From Actinomadura flavalba DSM 45200 (GTDB taxonomy: Bacteria > Actinomycetota > Actinomycetes > Streptosporangiales > Streptosporangiaceae): a stretch of 64,000 nt of DNA. Every line of letters begins with the position of its first letter. The first letter of the stretch is position 1. The position numbers were made by a program, and so were the translations under genes. Positions 21,024-28,987 of this stretch are shown piece after piece. The notes beneath the pieces were generated by a model. The model did no database searches, was not told the DNA's origin, and was given only the letters and a program-made list of their open reading frames with translations. The stretch spans positions 868,001 through 932,000 of the forward strand of contig NZ_KB894093.1 of assembly GCF_000374305.1 (NCBI RefSeq), in the 5' to 3' direction.

Positions 21024-21102
21024 GCGGACGCGGCATCGCTTCGCGATCTGCCGGGTGGAGCTTGCCTCCGGCATTGCTCCACCCGGCAGGTAACGCGTCC
21101 GC
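21024..21102. terminator. Nested three-stem structure between convergent genes
   Basis: The outer stem GCGGACGCG (21024-21032) pairs with CGCGTCCGC (21094-21102). Inside are a short hairpin ATCGC-TTC-GCGAT (21035-21047) and a 14-bp perfect stem CTGCCGGGTGGAGC (21048-21061) / GCTCCACCCGGCAG (21076-21089). There is no T-run. It lies between the 3' ends of the PspC and MFS genes, so it may stop transcription from both sides. Confidence 0.6.
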
Positions 21103-21135
21103 GCGCGGTGTGAGGTCACCGTCGACGTTGCGCGT

Positions 21136-22527
21136 CTACGATGCCGTGGCCGACCTTCGCTCCTCCTCGTCCAGATCCGGCTCCGGTGGGACCGGCGCCG
21201 CGAGGAGGGGTTCCGTCACCCGCGTTTCCACCGGGACGGGCTCGGGCGGGACGACCGTCTCCTCCCGCATCGACCTGATCACCGACTCGCGGACGTGGTT
21301 CCACCCCAGCGACAGGATCGCCGCCGCGCCGAGGCCGATCGCGCCCGCGAGCGCGACCACCGTCTCCGGCCCGAGCACCTGCGCCGCCGCGCCCGCCACG
21401 AGGATGCCGAGGCCCTGTCCGGCCATGATCCCCGACTGGGCCAGCCCGAACGCCTGCGCGCGCCCGGACGCGGGCACCTCCGCGACGAACGCCGCGTTCG
21501 CCGCGAGCTGGTAGGCGCTGCCGACCCCCGCGAGCGCGAACAGCGCCACCGTCGCCCACAGCGGCGGCCGCGCCGCCGTCAGGATGAGCGGCGCGCACGC
21601 CAGCATCGCCATCCAGCCCATGAACCGGATGCGGTCGGACGGCCGGACGCACCGGCTGAACACGAACGCCCCCAGCACCATGCCCGTCGGCATCGACGAC
21701 ATCAGCAGCCCGACGACCACGGGACTGTCGGCGCCGCGCCCGCCGAACGTGGCCGCGTACGGCGCGGCCAGCCCCTCGGGGATGACGTAGAACGCGCACA
21801 GCCAGGCGAACAGCAGCAGCGAGCGGAGCGTCCGGTCACCGAAGACGAGCCGGGCGCCGTCCCGGGTGCCGCGCAGCAGGCCGAGCGCGTGCCGCTCGCT
21901 CAGCCGCGACGCGGGCCGCGACCGCAGCCCCACGACGAGGATCACGCCCGACAGCGCGAACGTCAGCGAGTTCAGCGCGAGCGCCTGGTGCGCGCCCACG
22001 ACCGCGACCACGGCGCCGCCGACGACGAAGCCGAGCATCTGGCTGACCTGGTGCGTGATGTTGTTGATCGCAGACCCGGCGACATACCGGTCACCGTCCA
22101 GGATGTCGGGCAGGACGGCGGCGCGCGCCGCCCCGAACGGCGCACCGAGCAGCACCGTGACGAACACCAGCAGGCACAGCACCCAGAACGGCAGCCCGGA
22201 CAGCGCCATCAGCGCCACCAGCCCGGCCCGCAGCACGTCGCACACGATCATCACCGTGCGGCGCGGGAACATGTCGGCCAGCCCCGACAGCACCGGCCCG
22301 CCGAGGATCGGCGGCAGATACGTCAGCGCGTAGGTGAGCGCCGTCAGCAGCGGCGAGTTCGTCCGCTGGAAGACCAGCACCGCCAGCGCCACCTGGGCGA
22401 GCTGGTCACCGACGAACGACAGCGCCTGAGCGAGCCAGAGCGCGCGGAACTCCCCCACCGCGAACACCTCGCGGTAGGTGGCCTGTGCTTCGGGCGGACG
22501 CCGGTGCCGCCCGATCCGCTTCGCCAC
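21136..22527 (-). CDS. MFS transporter (macrolide-efflux/MefA-like group)
   Basis: 463 residues with about 12 predicted membrane helices, beginning after a basic N-terminus. The loop GLADMFPRRTVMIVCDVLRAG after helix 2 matches the MFS motif of the MFS_3/MefA-type group, which exports drugs or other small molecules. The C-terminal ~50 residues are a charged, Pro/Glu-rich cytoplasmic tail. No regulator is adjacent and the substrate is unknown. It converges on the PspC gene through the structured region at 21024-21102. Confidence 0.85.
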   Translation of the reverse strand: MAKRIGRHRRPPEAQATYREVFAVGEFRALWLAQALSFVGDQLAQVALAVLVFQRTNSPLLTALTYALTYLPPILGGPVLSGLADMFPRRTVMIVCDVLRAGLVALMALSGLPFWVLCLLVFVTVLLGAPFGAARAAVLPDILDGDRYVAGSAINNITHQVSQMLGFVVGGAVVAVVGAHQALALNSLTFALSGVILVVGLRSRPASRLSERHALGLLRGTRDGARLVFGDRTLRSLLLFAWLCAFYVIPEGLAAPYAATFGGRGADSPVVVGLLMSSMPTGMVLGAFVFSRCVRPSDRIRFMGWMAMLACAPLILTAARPPLWATVALFALAGVGSAYQLAANAAFVAEVPASGRAQAFGLAQSGIMAGQGLGILVAGAAAQVLGPETVVALAGAIGLGAAAILSLGWNHVRESVIRSMREETVVPPEPVPVETRVTEPLLAAPVPPEPDLDEEERRSATAS

Positions 22528-22655
22528 GCACGCTCCAGTTGGGTCTCGCCGCCTGGGCCGACCCCTCTATTAACTCACGCTGTGTGGCAGTTATGTGACC
22601 TACCGTGCCCATTTTCTGAAAGGGGCCGCCGACCTGCGGTGATGGGCGGGTAACG

Positions 22656-23006
22656 TCAGTAGCCCAGCTCGTGCAACCGGGCGTCGTCGATGCCGAAGTG
22701 GTGCGCGATCTCGTGCACGACCGTGATCCGCACCTCCTCCACGACGTCCTCCGGCGTCTCGCAGATCCGGGCGATCTCGCGACGATAGATCGAGATGTGA
22801 TCGGGAAGTACCCCGGCGTACCAGTCGCCGCGCTCGGTGAGTGGTACGCCTTGGTACAGCCCGAGGAGGCCGGGTTCGGGCGCCTCGTCCTCGACGACGA
22901 TGACGACGTTGCGCATGTGCTCGGTCAGTTCGGGCGGGATGCTGTCGAGGGCCTCGCCGACAAGGTCCTCGAAGGCTTCCCGGGAGATGTCGATCACAGC
23001 CCCCAT
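22656..23006 (-). CDS. Metallopeptidase family protein (zincin-like, DUF1025 type)
   Basis: 116 residues. The zinc motif HEIAHHFGIDD near the C-terminus (HExxH plus a downstream acidic residue) identifies the small single-domain zincin family common in actinobacteria. The N-terminal helix region (FEDLVGEALDSIPPEL) and VVIVVEDEAP strand are family-typical. Its peptide substrate is unknown. It is divergent from the metallophosphoesterase at 23031, 24 bases apart. Confidence 0.85.
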   Translation of the reverse strand: MGAVIDISREAFEDLVGEALDSIPPELTEHMRNVVIVVEDEAPEPGLLGLYQGVPLTERGDWYAGVLPDHISIYRREIARICETPEDVVEEVRITVVHEIAHHFGIDDARLHELGY

Positions 23007-23030
23007 TCTGCTCGACGCCAGGAGGAATCC

Positions 23031-24530
23031 GTGCACATCCCGGCCAGGCTCACCGGCCCCGGCGCCCGCCGCGTCGGCCGAGTCCTCGCCGTCACGTCCA
23101 TCGCGCTGCTCGGCGGGCTCGTCGGCCTGCTGCTCGGCGCCCGCGCCGAGACCCCCGTCGGTCCCACGGACGTGTCGCTCAACCTGCGCCCGACGTTCGA
23201 GGGCGGCACCACGGTGGAGATCCCGCCGCTGGGCGCCCTGCACCTGGACACCCATGAGGGACCGTTCCAGTTGCGGGCGCAGATCACGAACCTGCGTCCC
23301 GAGGCCGCCAAGGACCTCGTCGAGAACACCGGCGACCTGAACGGCCTCACCGACCAGATCGTGGACGAGCTGCGGGACGGGCTCGTCGTCATGCTCGTCC
23401 GGGCGCTGACGCTCACGGTGCTGTTCGGGTTCGCCGCCGGGCTCGTCGTCTTCCGCTCCTGGCGGCGCGCCCTGTTCGGGACGGCCGCGCCCGTCGCGGC
23501 GCTGACCGGCGTCGCCGTGCTGGGCTGGGCGACGTTCAACCCCGGCGCCGTCGCCGAGCCCCGCTACACGGGGCTGCTCGCCAACGCCCCGCAGGTCGTG
23601 GGCGACACCCGCGACATCGTGTCGCGTTTCACCGAGTACCGGGCGCAGCTCGCCAAGCTCGTCGGGAACGTGTCCCGGCTGTACGCGGCGACGTCGTCGC
23701 TGCCGACGTACGAGCCGGACCCGTCCACGATCCGCGTCCTGCACGTGTCGGACATCCACCTGAACCCGGCGGCGTGGAACGTCGTCCGGTCGGTGAGCAC
23801 GCAGTTCCAGGCCGACCTGATCATCGACAGCGGCGACATCATGGACCACGGCAGCAAGCCCGAGGACCGGTTCGTCGACGACATCAAGACGCTGAAGATC
23901 CCGTACGTGTACGTGCGCGGCAACCACGACTCGCGCGGCAGCGAGCGCGCCGTCGCCCGGCAGAAGAACGCGATCGTCCTGGACGACGCCACCCGCGACG
24001 TCGAGGGCCTGACGATCTACGGCCTCGGTGACCCCCGCTACACGCCCGACAAGTCCACCCGCGACGACAACCTGCGCGGCGAGGAACTCCGCGCGGGCAC
24101 CGTCCCCATCGCGGACAAGCTCCGCGCCGCCGGGACCAAGCCGGACATCATCGTCACGCACGACCCGGCGCAGGCGCTGGCGTTCTCCGGCCTGAGCCCG
24201 CTGCTGCTGGCGGGCCACACCCACAGCCGCAAGACCGAGCTGCTCCCGTCCGGCAGCCGCCTGTCCACCCAGGGCTCGACGGGCGGCGCCGGCCTCCGCG
24301 GCCTCGAACAGGAGAAGCCGACCCCGATCAGCCTCTCCGTCCTCTACTTCAGCCGCTCCGACCACCGCCTCCAGGGCTGGGACGACATCACCCTGGGCGG
24401 CCTCGGCCTCACGTCGGCCCAGATCGAACGCCACCTCGAACCGACCCCCGGCCGCCCCGTCACCCCACCCACCCCGTCCCCGGCGCCCACGCCCCCGTCC
24501 CCCACGACCACCCGCCCCGCCGCCGACTAA
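23031..24530 (+). CDS. Membrane-anchored metallophosphoesterase
   Basis: 499 residues from GTG 23031 (GGAGG 5 bases upstream); reading further upstream is shadow sequence. The N-terminal third has about three hydrophobic segments (around residues 17-37, 118-136 and 150-165). A calcineurin-like phosphoesterase domain follows with all metal motifs: VSDIHLN, SGDIMDHG, GNHDS, THDP and GHTHS. The catalytic domain probably faces the outside or the membrane surface. The C-terminus is a Pro/Thr-rich tail. The family hydrolyses phosphomono- or diesters; the substrate is not evident. The gene ends about 70 bases before tRNA-Glu. Confidence 0.88.
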   Translation: MHIPARLTGPGARRVGRVLAVTSIALLGGLVGLLLGARAETPVGPTDVSLNLRPTFEGGTTVEIPPLGALHLDTHEGPFQLRAQITNLRPEAAKDLVENTGDLNGLTDQIVDELRDGLVVMLVRALTLTVLFGFAAGLVVFRSWRRALFGTAAPVAALTGVAVLGWATFNPGAVAEPRYTGLLANAPQVVGDTRDIVSRFTEYRAQLAKLVGNVSRLYAATSSLPTYEPDPSTIRVLHVSDIHLNPAAWNVVRSVSTQFQADLIIDSGDIMDHGSKPEDRFVDDIKTLKIPYVYVRGNHDSRGSERAVARQKNAIVLDDATRDVEGLTIYGLGDPRYTPDKSTRDDNLRGEELRAGTVPIADKLRAAGTKPDIIVTHDPAQALAFSGLSPLLLAGHTHSRKTELLPSGSRLSTQGSTGGAGLRGLEQEKPTPISLSVLYFSRSDHRLQGWDDITLGGLGLTSAQIERHLEPTPGRPVTPPTPSPAPTPPSPTTTRPAAD

Positions 24531-24598
24531 CCGCTTATGCGTCCGCAACCGTTGTCCCCTATGCTGGACCCACGGCCGAGGCCACCACCTCGCCGCGG

Positions 24599-24671
24599 GC
24601 CCCCTTCGTCTAGCGGCCTAGGACGCCGCCCTTTCAAGGCGGTAGCGCCGGTTCGAATCCGGTAGGGGGTA
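24599..24671 (+). tRNA. tRNA-Glu (TTC anticodon)
   Basis: A 73-nt cloverleaf. Acceptor GCCCCCT/AGGGGGT has a G-U first pair; anticodon stem CCGCC/GGCGG encloses loop CTTTCAA with anticodon TTC; T-arm is CCGG-TTCGAAT-CCGG. CCA is not encoded. A TATGCT -10 box lies at 24560-24565. The gene's 3' end is the insertion site of the element that follows; its original terminator is now at 30162. Confidence 0.93.
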
Positions 24672-25022
24672 CACAACAGATCCGCGCGTGTCGTCGCGCG
24701 GATCACCCAGCGCGGCCCGTGCGGCGGCGCTTTGGACGCCCACGGGCTCTCCGGCGATGGTGACTTCGCACTCGACGTACCCGGCGGCCTTATGGACGCG
24801 CATCCGGAGCCGGAAGACGTCCAGCAGGCGGCGTAGCAGCGGGGCGGGCAGCGCCTCCAGGTCGATCGTTCCCGTGGGCATCAGGTCCAGGAGTTCAGGA
24901 CTCCGGCGTACGGGTGCGGTGTCGCGCAGCTCGCGACGCTTGTCCTGCGCGTCCTTCAGATCGGCCGCGATTTCGGCCGCCCGCTGGTTGATGCGCTGGA
25001 CCAACGCTGCCTCATCGTTAAG
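24618..25022 (-). pseudogene. Serine recombinase C-terminal remnant
   Basis: An open frame of ~134 codons after an in-frame TGA at 25023-25025; no proper start. It shows the coiled-coil/C-terminal end of large serine integrases: a charged helix (QRAAEIAADLKDAQDKRREL) followed by LPAPLLRRLLDVFRLRMRVHK and a strand VECEVTIAG. The catalytic N-terminal domain and zinc ribbon are gone. The last ~28 codons read across the att repeat and into the complement of tRNA-Glu. It is the probable remains of the enzyme that inserted this element. Confidence 0.65.
24659..24672 (+). repeat. attL-type direct repeat (CCGGTAGGGGGTAC)
   Basis: Fourteen bases covering the 3' T-arm and acceptor of tRNA-Glu, repeated exactly at 30144-30157. 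On the element side it runs into a 19-bp sequence, GTACACAACAGATCCGCGC (24669-24687), which is found inverted at 30125-30143. Confidence 0.8.
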
Positions 25023-25071
25023 TCATCCAGGCTAGGCCGAGCGCTAGCCTGAGAGCGGTTCCGCGTGTGGG

Positions 25072-26028
25072 CTAGATGACGCGGTCGAGCTGGCGGCCGT
25101 GGGCGGCGATGTGGCGGCTCAGTTCGTCGCTGCGTCTCGCTCCGGCGGCGAGCGCTGCGTCGATGAGGTCGGCGGTCATCGCCGTAGCGCGAGCCAGCGC
25201 ATGGCGTTCGGCTTCTTGGGGTGCGGCCGAGCTGCCGTAGCGGACGGCCATACCGGTGAGGTGCTCGCGCACGGTGCGGACCTGTTCGATCATCGAGATC
25301 AGTACGTGGCGGGGGAAGGCGGACTCGTCCGGTAGATCGGGCAGGGGAAAAGCGGGGACCTGCGTCCAGCGGTCCCGCTCGGCCTCGGTGAGGTCGTAGT
25401 CGAAAGGAAGCTCCGAGGCGCCCCGGTCGGCGAACTGGACCTGCTCGAACAGGTCCAGTTCCGATTCGGCCCACAGATCTTCCTGAAAGAGTGCCGCGGC
25501 GTGCCGGAGCTCTTCGGCACGCCGCCGCATCGCCGCCGCCGTCGCATTGTCCCCGGCCTGCTGTGCCTCCACTTGGGAGCGAGCACAATGGCCCGACTGC
25601 TTCATGAGCGCCGTGTGAACGTGGGTGATCGCCTGGGCCGCTGCCTGCGCGAGCTGGTCCCCCGACCGCCAGGACGGCACGACCAGCCGGAACTGCATCA
25701 AGGAGAACGCGTCCAGAACCACCCCGGCGTCAGCGGAGACGACGTCGCCGGCCTTCTCAAGGCCGAGTGAATGCGGGAGCTGCGCCGCCCACAACTCCGC
25801 ATCGCCGGTCTCGTGCAGGGAGGCCCGGACTCGCGTGAGCACCCGTTCCAGAAGCTCCCCGGTCAAGCCCTCGGCCTGCATCGCCTCGCGCCAGGCATCC
25901 TGGACCGCCCGCTGCACGCGGGCGCAGATCTCCTGCGTGCTGAACGCCCGAGTCCACGCCTCCGACTCATCGACAGCCGCGTCCACGGCCTCGCCACCGC
26001 ACCCCCTACCGTCCTGCTCATCCGACAT
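25072..26028 (-). CDS. Hypothetical protein on the tRNA-Glu element
   Basis: 318 residues. I chose ATG 26028 over 26049 because AAAGGAG lies 5 bases upstream. It is largely helical and acidic, with no membrane segment or signal peptide and no domain I recognise. A His/Ala-rich central part (QAITHVHTALMKQSGHC) and a conserved-looking ELPFDYDLTEAERDRW segment stand out. It follows the recombinase remnant on the same strand and could be a passenger gene. Confidence 0.7.
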   Translation of the reverse strand: MSDEQDGRGCGGEAVDAAVDESEAWTRAFSTQEICARVQRAVQDAWREAMQAEGLTGELLERVLTRVRASLHETGDAELWAAQLPHSLGLEKAGDVVSADAGVVLDAFSLMQFRLVVPSWRSGDQLAQAAAQAITHVHTALMKQSGHCARSQVEAQQAGDNATAAAMRRRAEELRHAAALFQEDLWAESELDLFEQVQFADRGASELPFDYDLTEAERDRWTQVPAFPLPDLPDESAFPRHVLISMIEQVRTVREHLTGMAVRYGSSAAPQEAERHALARATAMTADLIDAALAAGARRSDELSRHIAAHGRQLDRVI

Positions 26029-26187
26029 ATCAGCTCCTTTTCGGCTCATCCGATCCGCTCGAGGACCCTTCTCCCAAAGCGCATGCGACCCTGATCAACA
26101 TCGACGTCACCGCCGCCTCGCCTATCCGCCACGGCCGTTGGCAACCTACAGAGGCACCCCCCAACCTTGGATAAGTCCCGAGGGGTG

Positions 26188-26222
26188 AACCCCGGTGCTC
26201 CCCCCTCCAGAGCACCGGGGTT
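26188..26222 (-). terminator. Terminator hairpin after the xis-like operon
   Basis: AACCCCGGTGCTC (26188-26200) and GAGCACCGGGGTT (26210-26222) form a 13-bp stem with a 9-base loop. It lies 18 bases beyond the stop of the excisionase-like gene. Confidence 0.65.
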
Positions 26223-26239
26223 CGGTCATCGGGGCGGGG

Positions 26240-26416
26240 TCAGCAGTCCCCCTGCGCCGACTTCCACACCTTCATGACCTCGGCGCGGTTGAAGATGAAG
26301 CGGCCGGACGGGGTGTAGCCGTTGCGCAGGAAGCCCTTGTGGGTCCAGCGAATGACGGTGTAGGGGGTGACGCCGAAGAGACGGGCCACTTCGGAGGTCT
26401 TCATCGTGTTCATCAT
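26240..26416 (-). CDS. Small HTH protein, excisionase/MerR-like
   Basis: 58 residues from ATG 26416 with GGAGC 9 bases upstream. A single winged-helix DNA-binding domain of the BldC/MerR/excisionase class: MKTSEVARLFGVTPYTVIRWTHKGFL, then a wing ending SGRFIFNRAEVMKVW. In integrative elements such proteins direct excision. A BldC-like regulatory role is the alternative. Its start lies just after the stop of the 113-residue gene (26421), so they are co-transcribed. Confidence 0.8.
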   Translation of the reverse strand: MMNTMKTSEVARLFGVTPYTVIRWTHKGFLRNGYTPSGRFIFNRAEVMKVWKSAQGDC

Positions 26417-26420
26417 GGGG

Positions 26421-26762
26421 TCATGCTCCTGTTCCGAAGCCGGGGGTGAGGTCGGCCGCGACGGGGATCGCGGCGGTGCGGGGATCGTGGACACGGCAGA
26501 GTTCGTTGTCGGTAATGGCGAAGATCCACTCGCCGGTGTCGGTCTCGTGGGCGGTGATGGGAACGCCGACCGAGCGGTCCTTGGTGTGGCTGACCCACAG
26601 CAGCGCGCTCGGCTGCGCGGCGAGGGAAGTCACCCACCCTCGCCGGTCCAGTTCCCAACCGAGGATCAGCAGCGCGTGCAGCGCCCGCGACTTACGCCGG
26701 TCGGCGAGCAGCCGCCACAGAACTCCAATCGCCACTTTCGTTCTGTTCGGTCTCCTTTTCAC
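26421..26762 (-). CDS. Hypothetical protein of the element
   Basis: 113 residues with a basic N-terminus (MKRRPNRTK), then a compact domain containing ALHALLILGWELDRRGW and WIFAITDNELCRVHDP. No known domain is recognised. It lies immediately upstream of the excisionase-like gene in the same direction; small genes in this position are common on actinobacterial integrative elements, mostly of unknown role. Confidence 0.6.
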   Translation of the reverse strand: MKRRPNRTKVAIGVLWRLLADRRKSRALHALLILGWELDRRGWVTSLAAQPSALLWVSHTKDRSVGVPITAHETDTGEWIFAITDNELCRVHDPRTAAIPVAADLTPGFGTGA

Positions 26763-26891
26763 ATTTCACTCCTTAACACCAGGCGAATCCGGCATTTGTA
26801 CGGTCAGAGGATCATGGGGTCGTGCATATGGCGCTCGACGGATCCGAGGCGCCGAAGATGCGCGGCCACGCGTTCGAGTACGGCGGCGGAG

Positions 26892-27014
26892 TCAGCCACG
26901 GCCGGCTCCGTGGAGCCACTGCCGCAGTCTGCGGAGGCGTGCGGCGTGCGGCCAGGCGGCGGCGACCGTGGCGCCCACCAGGGCGACGATGAGATCAGCG
27001 GGAAGCAGAAGCAT
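26892..27014 (-). CDS. Small single-span membrane peptide
   Basis: 40 residues from ATG 27014 (GGAG 6 bases upstream), reading MLLLPADLIVALVGATVAAA then a basic tail WPHAARLRRLRQWLHGAGRG. The pattern is one transmembrane helix followed by an Arg-rich cytoplasmic end. It sits between the ATPase-fold pseudogene and the 113-residue gene. Function is unknown; the call rests on the ribosome-binding site, hydrophobic pattern and position. Confidence 0.5.
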   Translation of the reverse strand: MLLLPADLIVALVGATVAAAWPHAARLRRLRQWLHGAGRG

Positions 27015-27028
27015 GGTGTTCTCCGGCC

Positions 27029-27585
27029 TCAGAACCGGAACCTGGCCCAGACCCACTTGCCGGGCGGGTACGGCGGCGAGGAGGCGGTCACGTCACGGTC
27101 GCCCGCCGGAACGAGGGACATGACCAGCGGCAGTCCCCATCCGCCGACGTCGGCCAGCCCGTCTTCGTCGTCCAGGCTCAGAGCGTCCACGTCGGTGAGG
27201 TCGCGCACGGGCCTGCGAGGACGAGGCCGCTCCGGGCTGGAGTCCTGAACGCCGACCACAGGTGCCCATGCCCGGTCCGGGACCGGCGCGTGACCGCTCG
27301 GTAGTAGATGAGCTGTCCCGGCGTCGCGCGCACCGCGTTCGTCATGAGTTCGGAGGTGACCAGTACCGCGGCCTCGAAGAGGCTGATCATCCCGCCGTCC
27401 ACAGCGGCGAAGGGGTGGAGCCGGGCCTGCTCCAGCAGGCCCAGGAGGCCGAGCCGATTTTCGAGGGCGGAGCGTGCACGGCCAGGGCTGGTCTCGCTCG
27501 CCAGCTCAGCCCACTCCAGCTCGTCTTGGAGATCTTGCTGCGCGCATTCCACCGATCGCCGAATGCTCAGCCTCACGCCTCTCAC
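27029..27585 (-). pseudogene. GHKL/anti-sigma-type ATP-binding protein, frameshifted
   Basis: Two overlapping frames together spell one RsbW-like HATPase protein. Part one, from GTG 27585, carries the N-box VTSELMTNAV. Part two carries VQDSSPERPRPR...DVGGWGLPLVMSL and ends at 27029. The join falls at about 27256-27258, where one G appears to be missing: a TGGG would read ...GHGHLWVGVQDSS.... It is either a true loss or a sequencing error. Such proteins are common on actinobacterial integrative elements; partners are unknown. Confidence 0.7.
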
Positions 27586-27775
27586 CTCATCGCCTCCACT
27601 TCCTGCCGAACCCGATGTGCGTGCCCTGCCAACGCCGCCGCTAGCTGGGCGACGCTGTTACTAGGAGTGAGCAACGATCGCAGGAGTGGGAAGCGTCCAC
27701 ACCCGCTAGGACGCGTGTGCACGATCGGGTTTCTGGGCGGCTGTGACCAGCGATTATTGCGATTGCCCCGCCCGC

Positions 27776-27793
27776 TACCCATCCGAATGGGTA
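27776..27793. promoter_or_regulatory. Candidate operator before the HTH/PRTase operon
   Basis: TACCCAT (27776-27782) and ATGGGTA (27787-27793) form a perfect inverted repeat with a 4-base spacer. It lies 27 bases upstream of the start codon and 15 bases upstream of the GGAGG ribosome-binding site. The downstream protein has an HTH domain, so autoregulation is plausible. Confidence 0.5.
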
Positions 27794-27819
27794 ATGTCCC
27801 GTACACCGGAGGTGACGGG

Positions 27820-28830
27820 ATGACCACGCAGAAGCCGACGAGCACCAGCCCGCAAGCCCGAGGCCGGGAGCTGGCCCGGGCCGGTCGGCAGCTATGGCAG
27901 GAGTTGGGATCGGTCAAGGAGGCAGCCGCCGAGCTGATGAACCGGCATCCCGACATCCCCAGCCTCCAAGCGCACCGGTACGCGTGCGGTCTCTCCCAGG
28001 ACCAGGCGGCACAGCGCTACAACGAGGCAACCGACCATCAGACCAGTCTCGGCGGGACCACGATCAACTCGTGGGAGACGTGGGCACGCGGACGTGGCCG
28101 GGCTGGTTCACCGCCCAACTTCCCTAGCCTGCTCGTGCTCTCGGCCGCGTACGGGAAAGGCCCTTTGGGCGTCGCTGATGAGCAGGTCTCCCCTGGCGAC
28201 CTCGTCGCCGAAGGCTATGAACGCCTCGCGGTCGAAGATCAGATCTCGCTGAAACACCATGGCGCCCCGCTGGACATCAGAACGGCCCTCGCCGCGAAGC
28301 CGGACGATGGCGCCCCTAGCCCCATCAACGGTGTTCCTCTGCCACGAACGCAGCGCAGCGCGCTTACCGCCACAGGACAAGAGTTCGACCTGGCGGTCCC
28401 CATGGTCGAGTACGGCAATCCCGTGATCAAGGTTTCTACGCTGCCGAACGCGCAGCCCGGCCAACTGCTACATCTGAATTGGACATCCTTCGGGTCTGGG
28501 CTCGAACGCCTCATTCACCAGATCAAGAACATCGGCCGACGACTGGACGTTGATGCCTGCTTCGGCATCAATGAGGCTGGCCTCGTCATGGCTACCTTCC
28601 TAGCCTCCGCACAGTTCGGCCGATGTCCGATTGGTTACCTGAAGTGCAACAAGGCACGCGACAAGATCAGCCTTGATCTTGCGTCCGCCTATCCTGACCT
28701 CCCGGACGCACCTTCGATCGTCCTCTGCGACTTCGAGGTGAAGCGGGCCGACGTCATCGGATTCATCACGCGGGAAATCCGCAGCCGCTACCCTGGCGCG
28801 GAATTTACTTCGCCGTCTTCGGCGCGATGA
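27820..28830 (+). CDS. XRE-like HTH protein fused to a phosphoribosyltransferase-like domain
   Basis: 336 residues from ATG 27820 (GGAGG 7 bases upstream). Residues ~15-115 hold a helix-turn-helix-like region: a LQAHRYACGLSQDQAAQRYN first helix pair, then TINSWETWARGRG and SLLVLSAAYG. Residues ~225-330 resemble a type I PRTase fold: FGINEAGLVMATFLA, then IGYLKCNKARDKI, then the hydrophobic strand SIVLCDFEVKRAD. The last sits where PRTases have their acidic PRPP loop but lacks the usual DDxxTTG, so catalysis is doubtful and ligand sensing is possible. Its ATGA overlaps the next small gene. The domain call is by eye only. Confidence 0.65.
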   Translation: MTTQKPTSTSPQARGRELARAGRQLWQELGSVKEAAAELMNRHPDIPSLQAHRYACGLSQDQAAQRYNEATDHQTSLGGTTINSWETWARGRGRAGSPPNFPSLLVLSAAYGKGPLGVADEQVSPGDLVAEGYERLAVEDQISLKHHGAPLDIRTALAAKPDDGAPSPINGVPLPRTQRSALTATGQEFDLAVPMVEYGNPVIKVSTLPNAQPGQLLHLNWTSFGSGLERLIHQIKNIGRRLDVDACFGINEAGLVMATFLASAQFGRCPIGYLKCNKARDKISLDLASAYPDLPDAPSIVLCDFEVKRADVIGFITREIRSRYPGAEFTSPSSAR

Positions 28831-28970
28831 CCAAGGGCCGAGACCTAGAGGTAGCGAGTTTCGACGACCTCACCGGGGCAGAAATCATGCGGGCTGCCGA
28901 CCTGGCGGCCGTCTTCGTCGCGGCGACGATGGGCCCACCCGGCATCGAGCCACCACTCGAACTTCGCTGA
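28827..28970 (+). CDS. Small protein coupled to the HTH/PRTase gene
   Basis: 47 residues from ATG 28827, overlapping the upstream stop (ATGA). The sequence is MTKGRDLEVASFDDLTGAEI followed by an Ala-rich helix and a Pro-rich end. There are no Cys residues, membrane helix or known domain. Its place between the HTH/PRTase and IMPase-like genes, and its translational coupling, suggest an accessory subunit. Confidence 0.6.
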   Translation: MTKGRDLEVASFDDLTGAEIMRAADLAAVFVAATMGPPGIEPPLELR

Positions 28971-28987
28971 GCAAGGAGGAGCACCCG

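Noticed and set aside
22656..24548. 630-residue minus-strand frame covering the metallophosphoesterase
   Set aside because: Only its last 116 residues (HEIAHH protein) are real; the rest is the antisense of the phosphoesterase gene.
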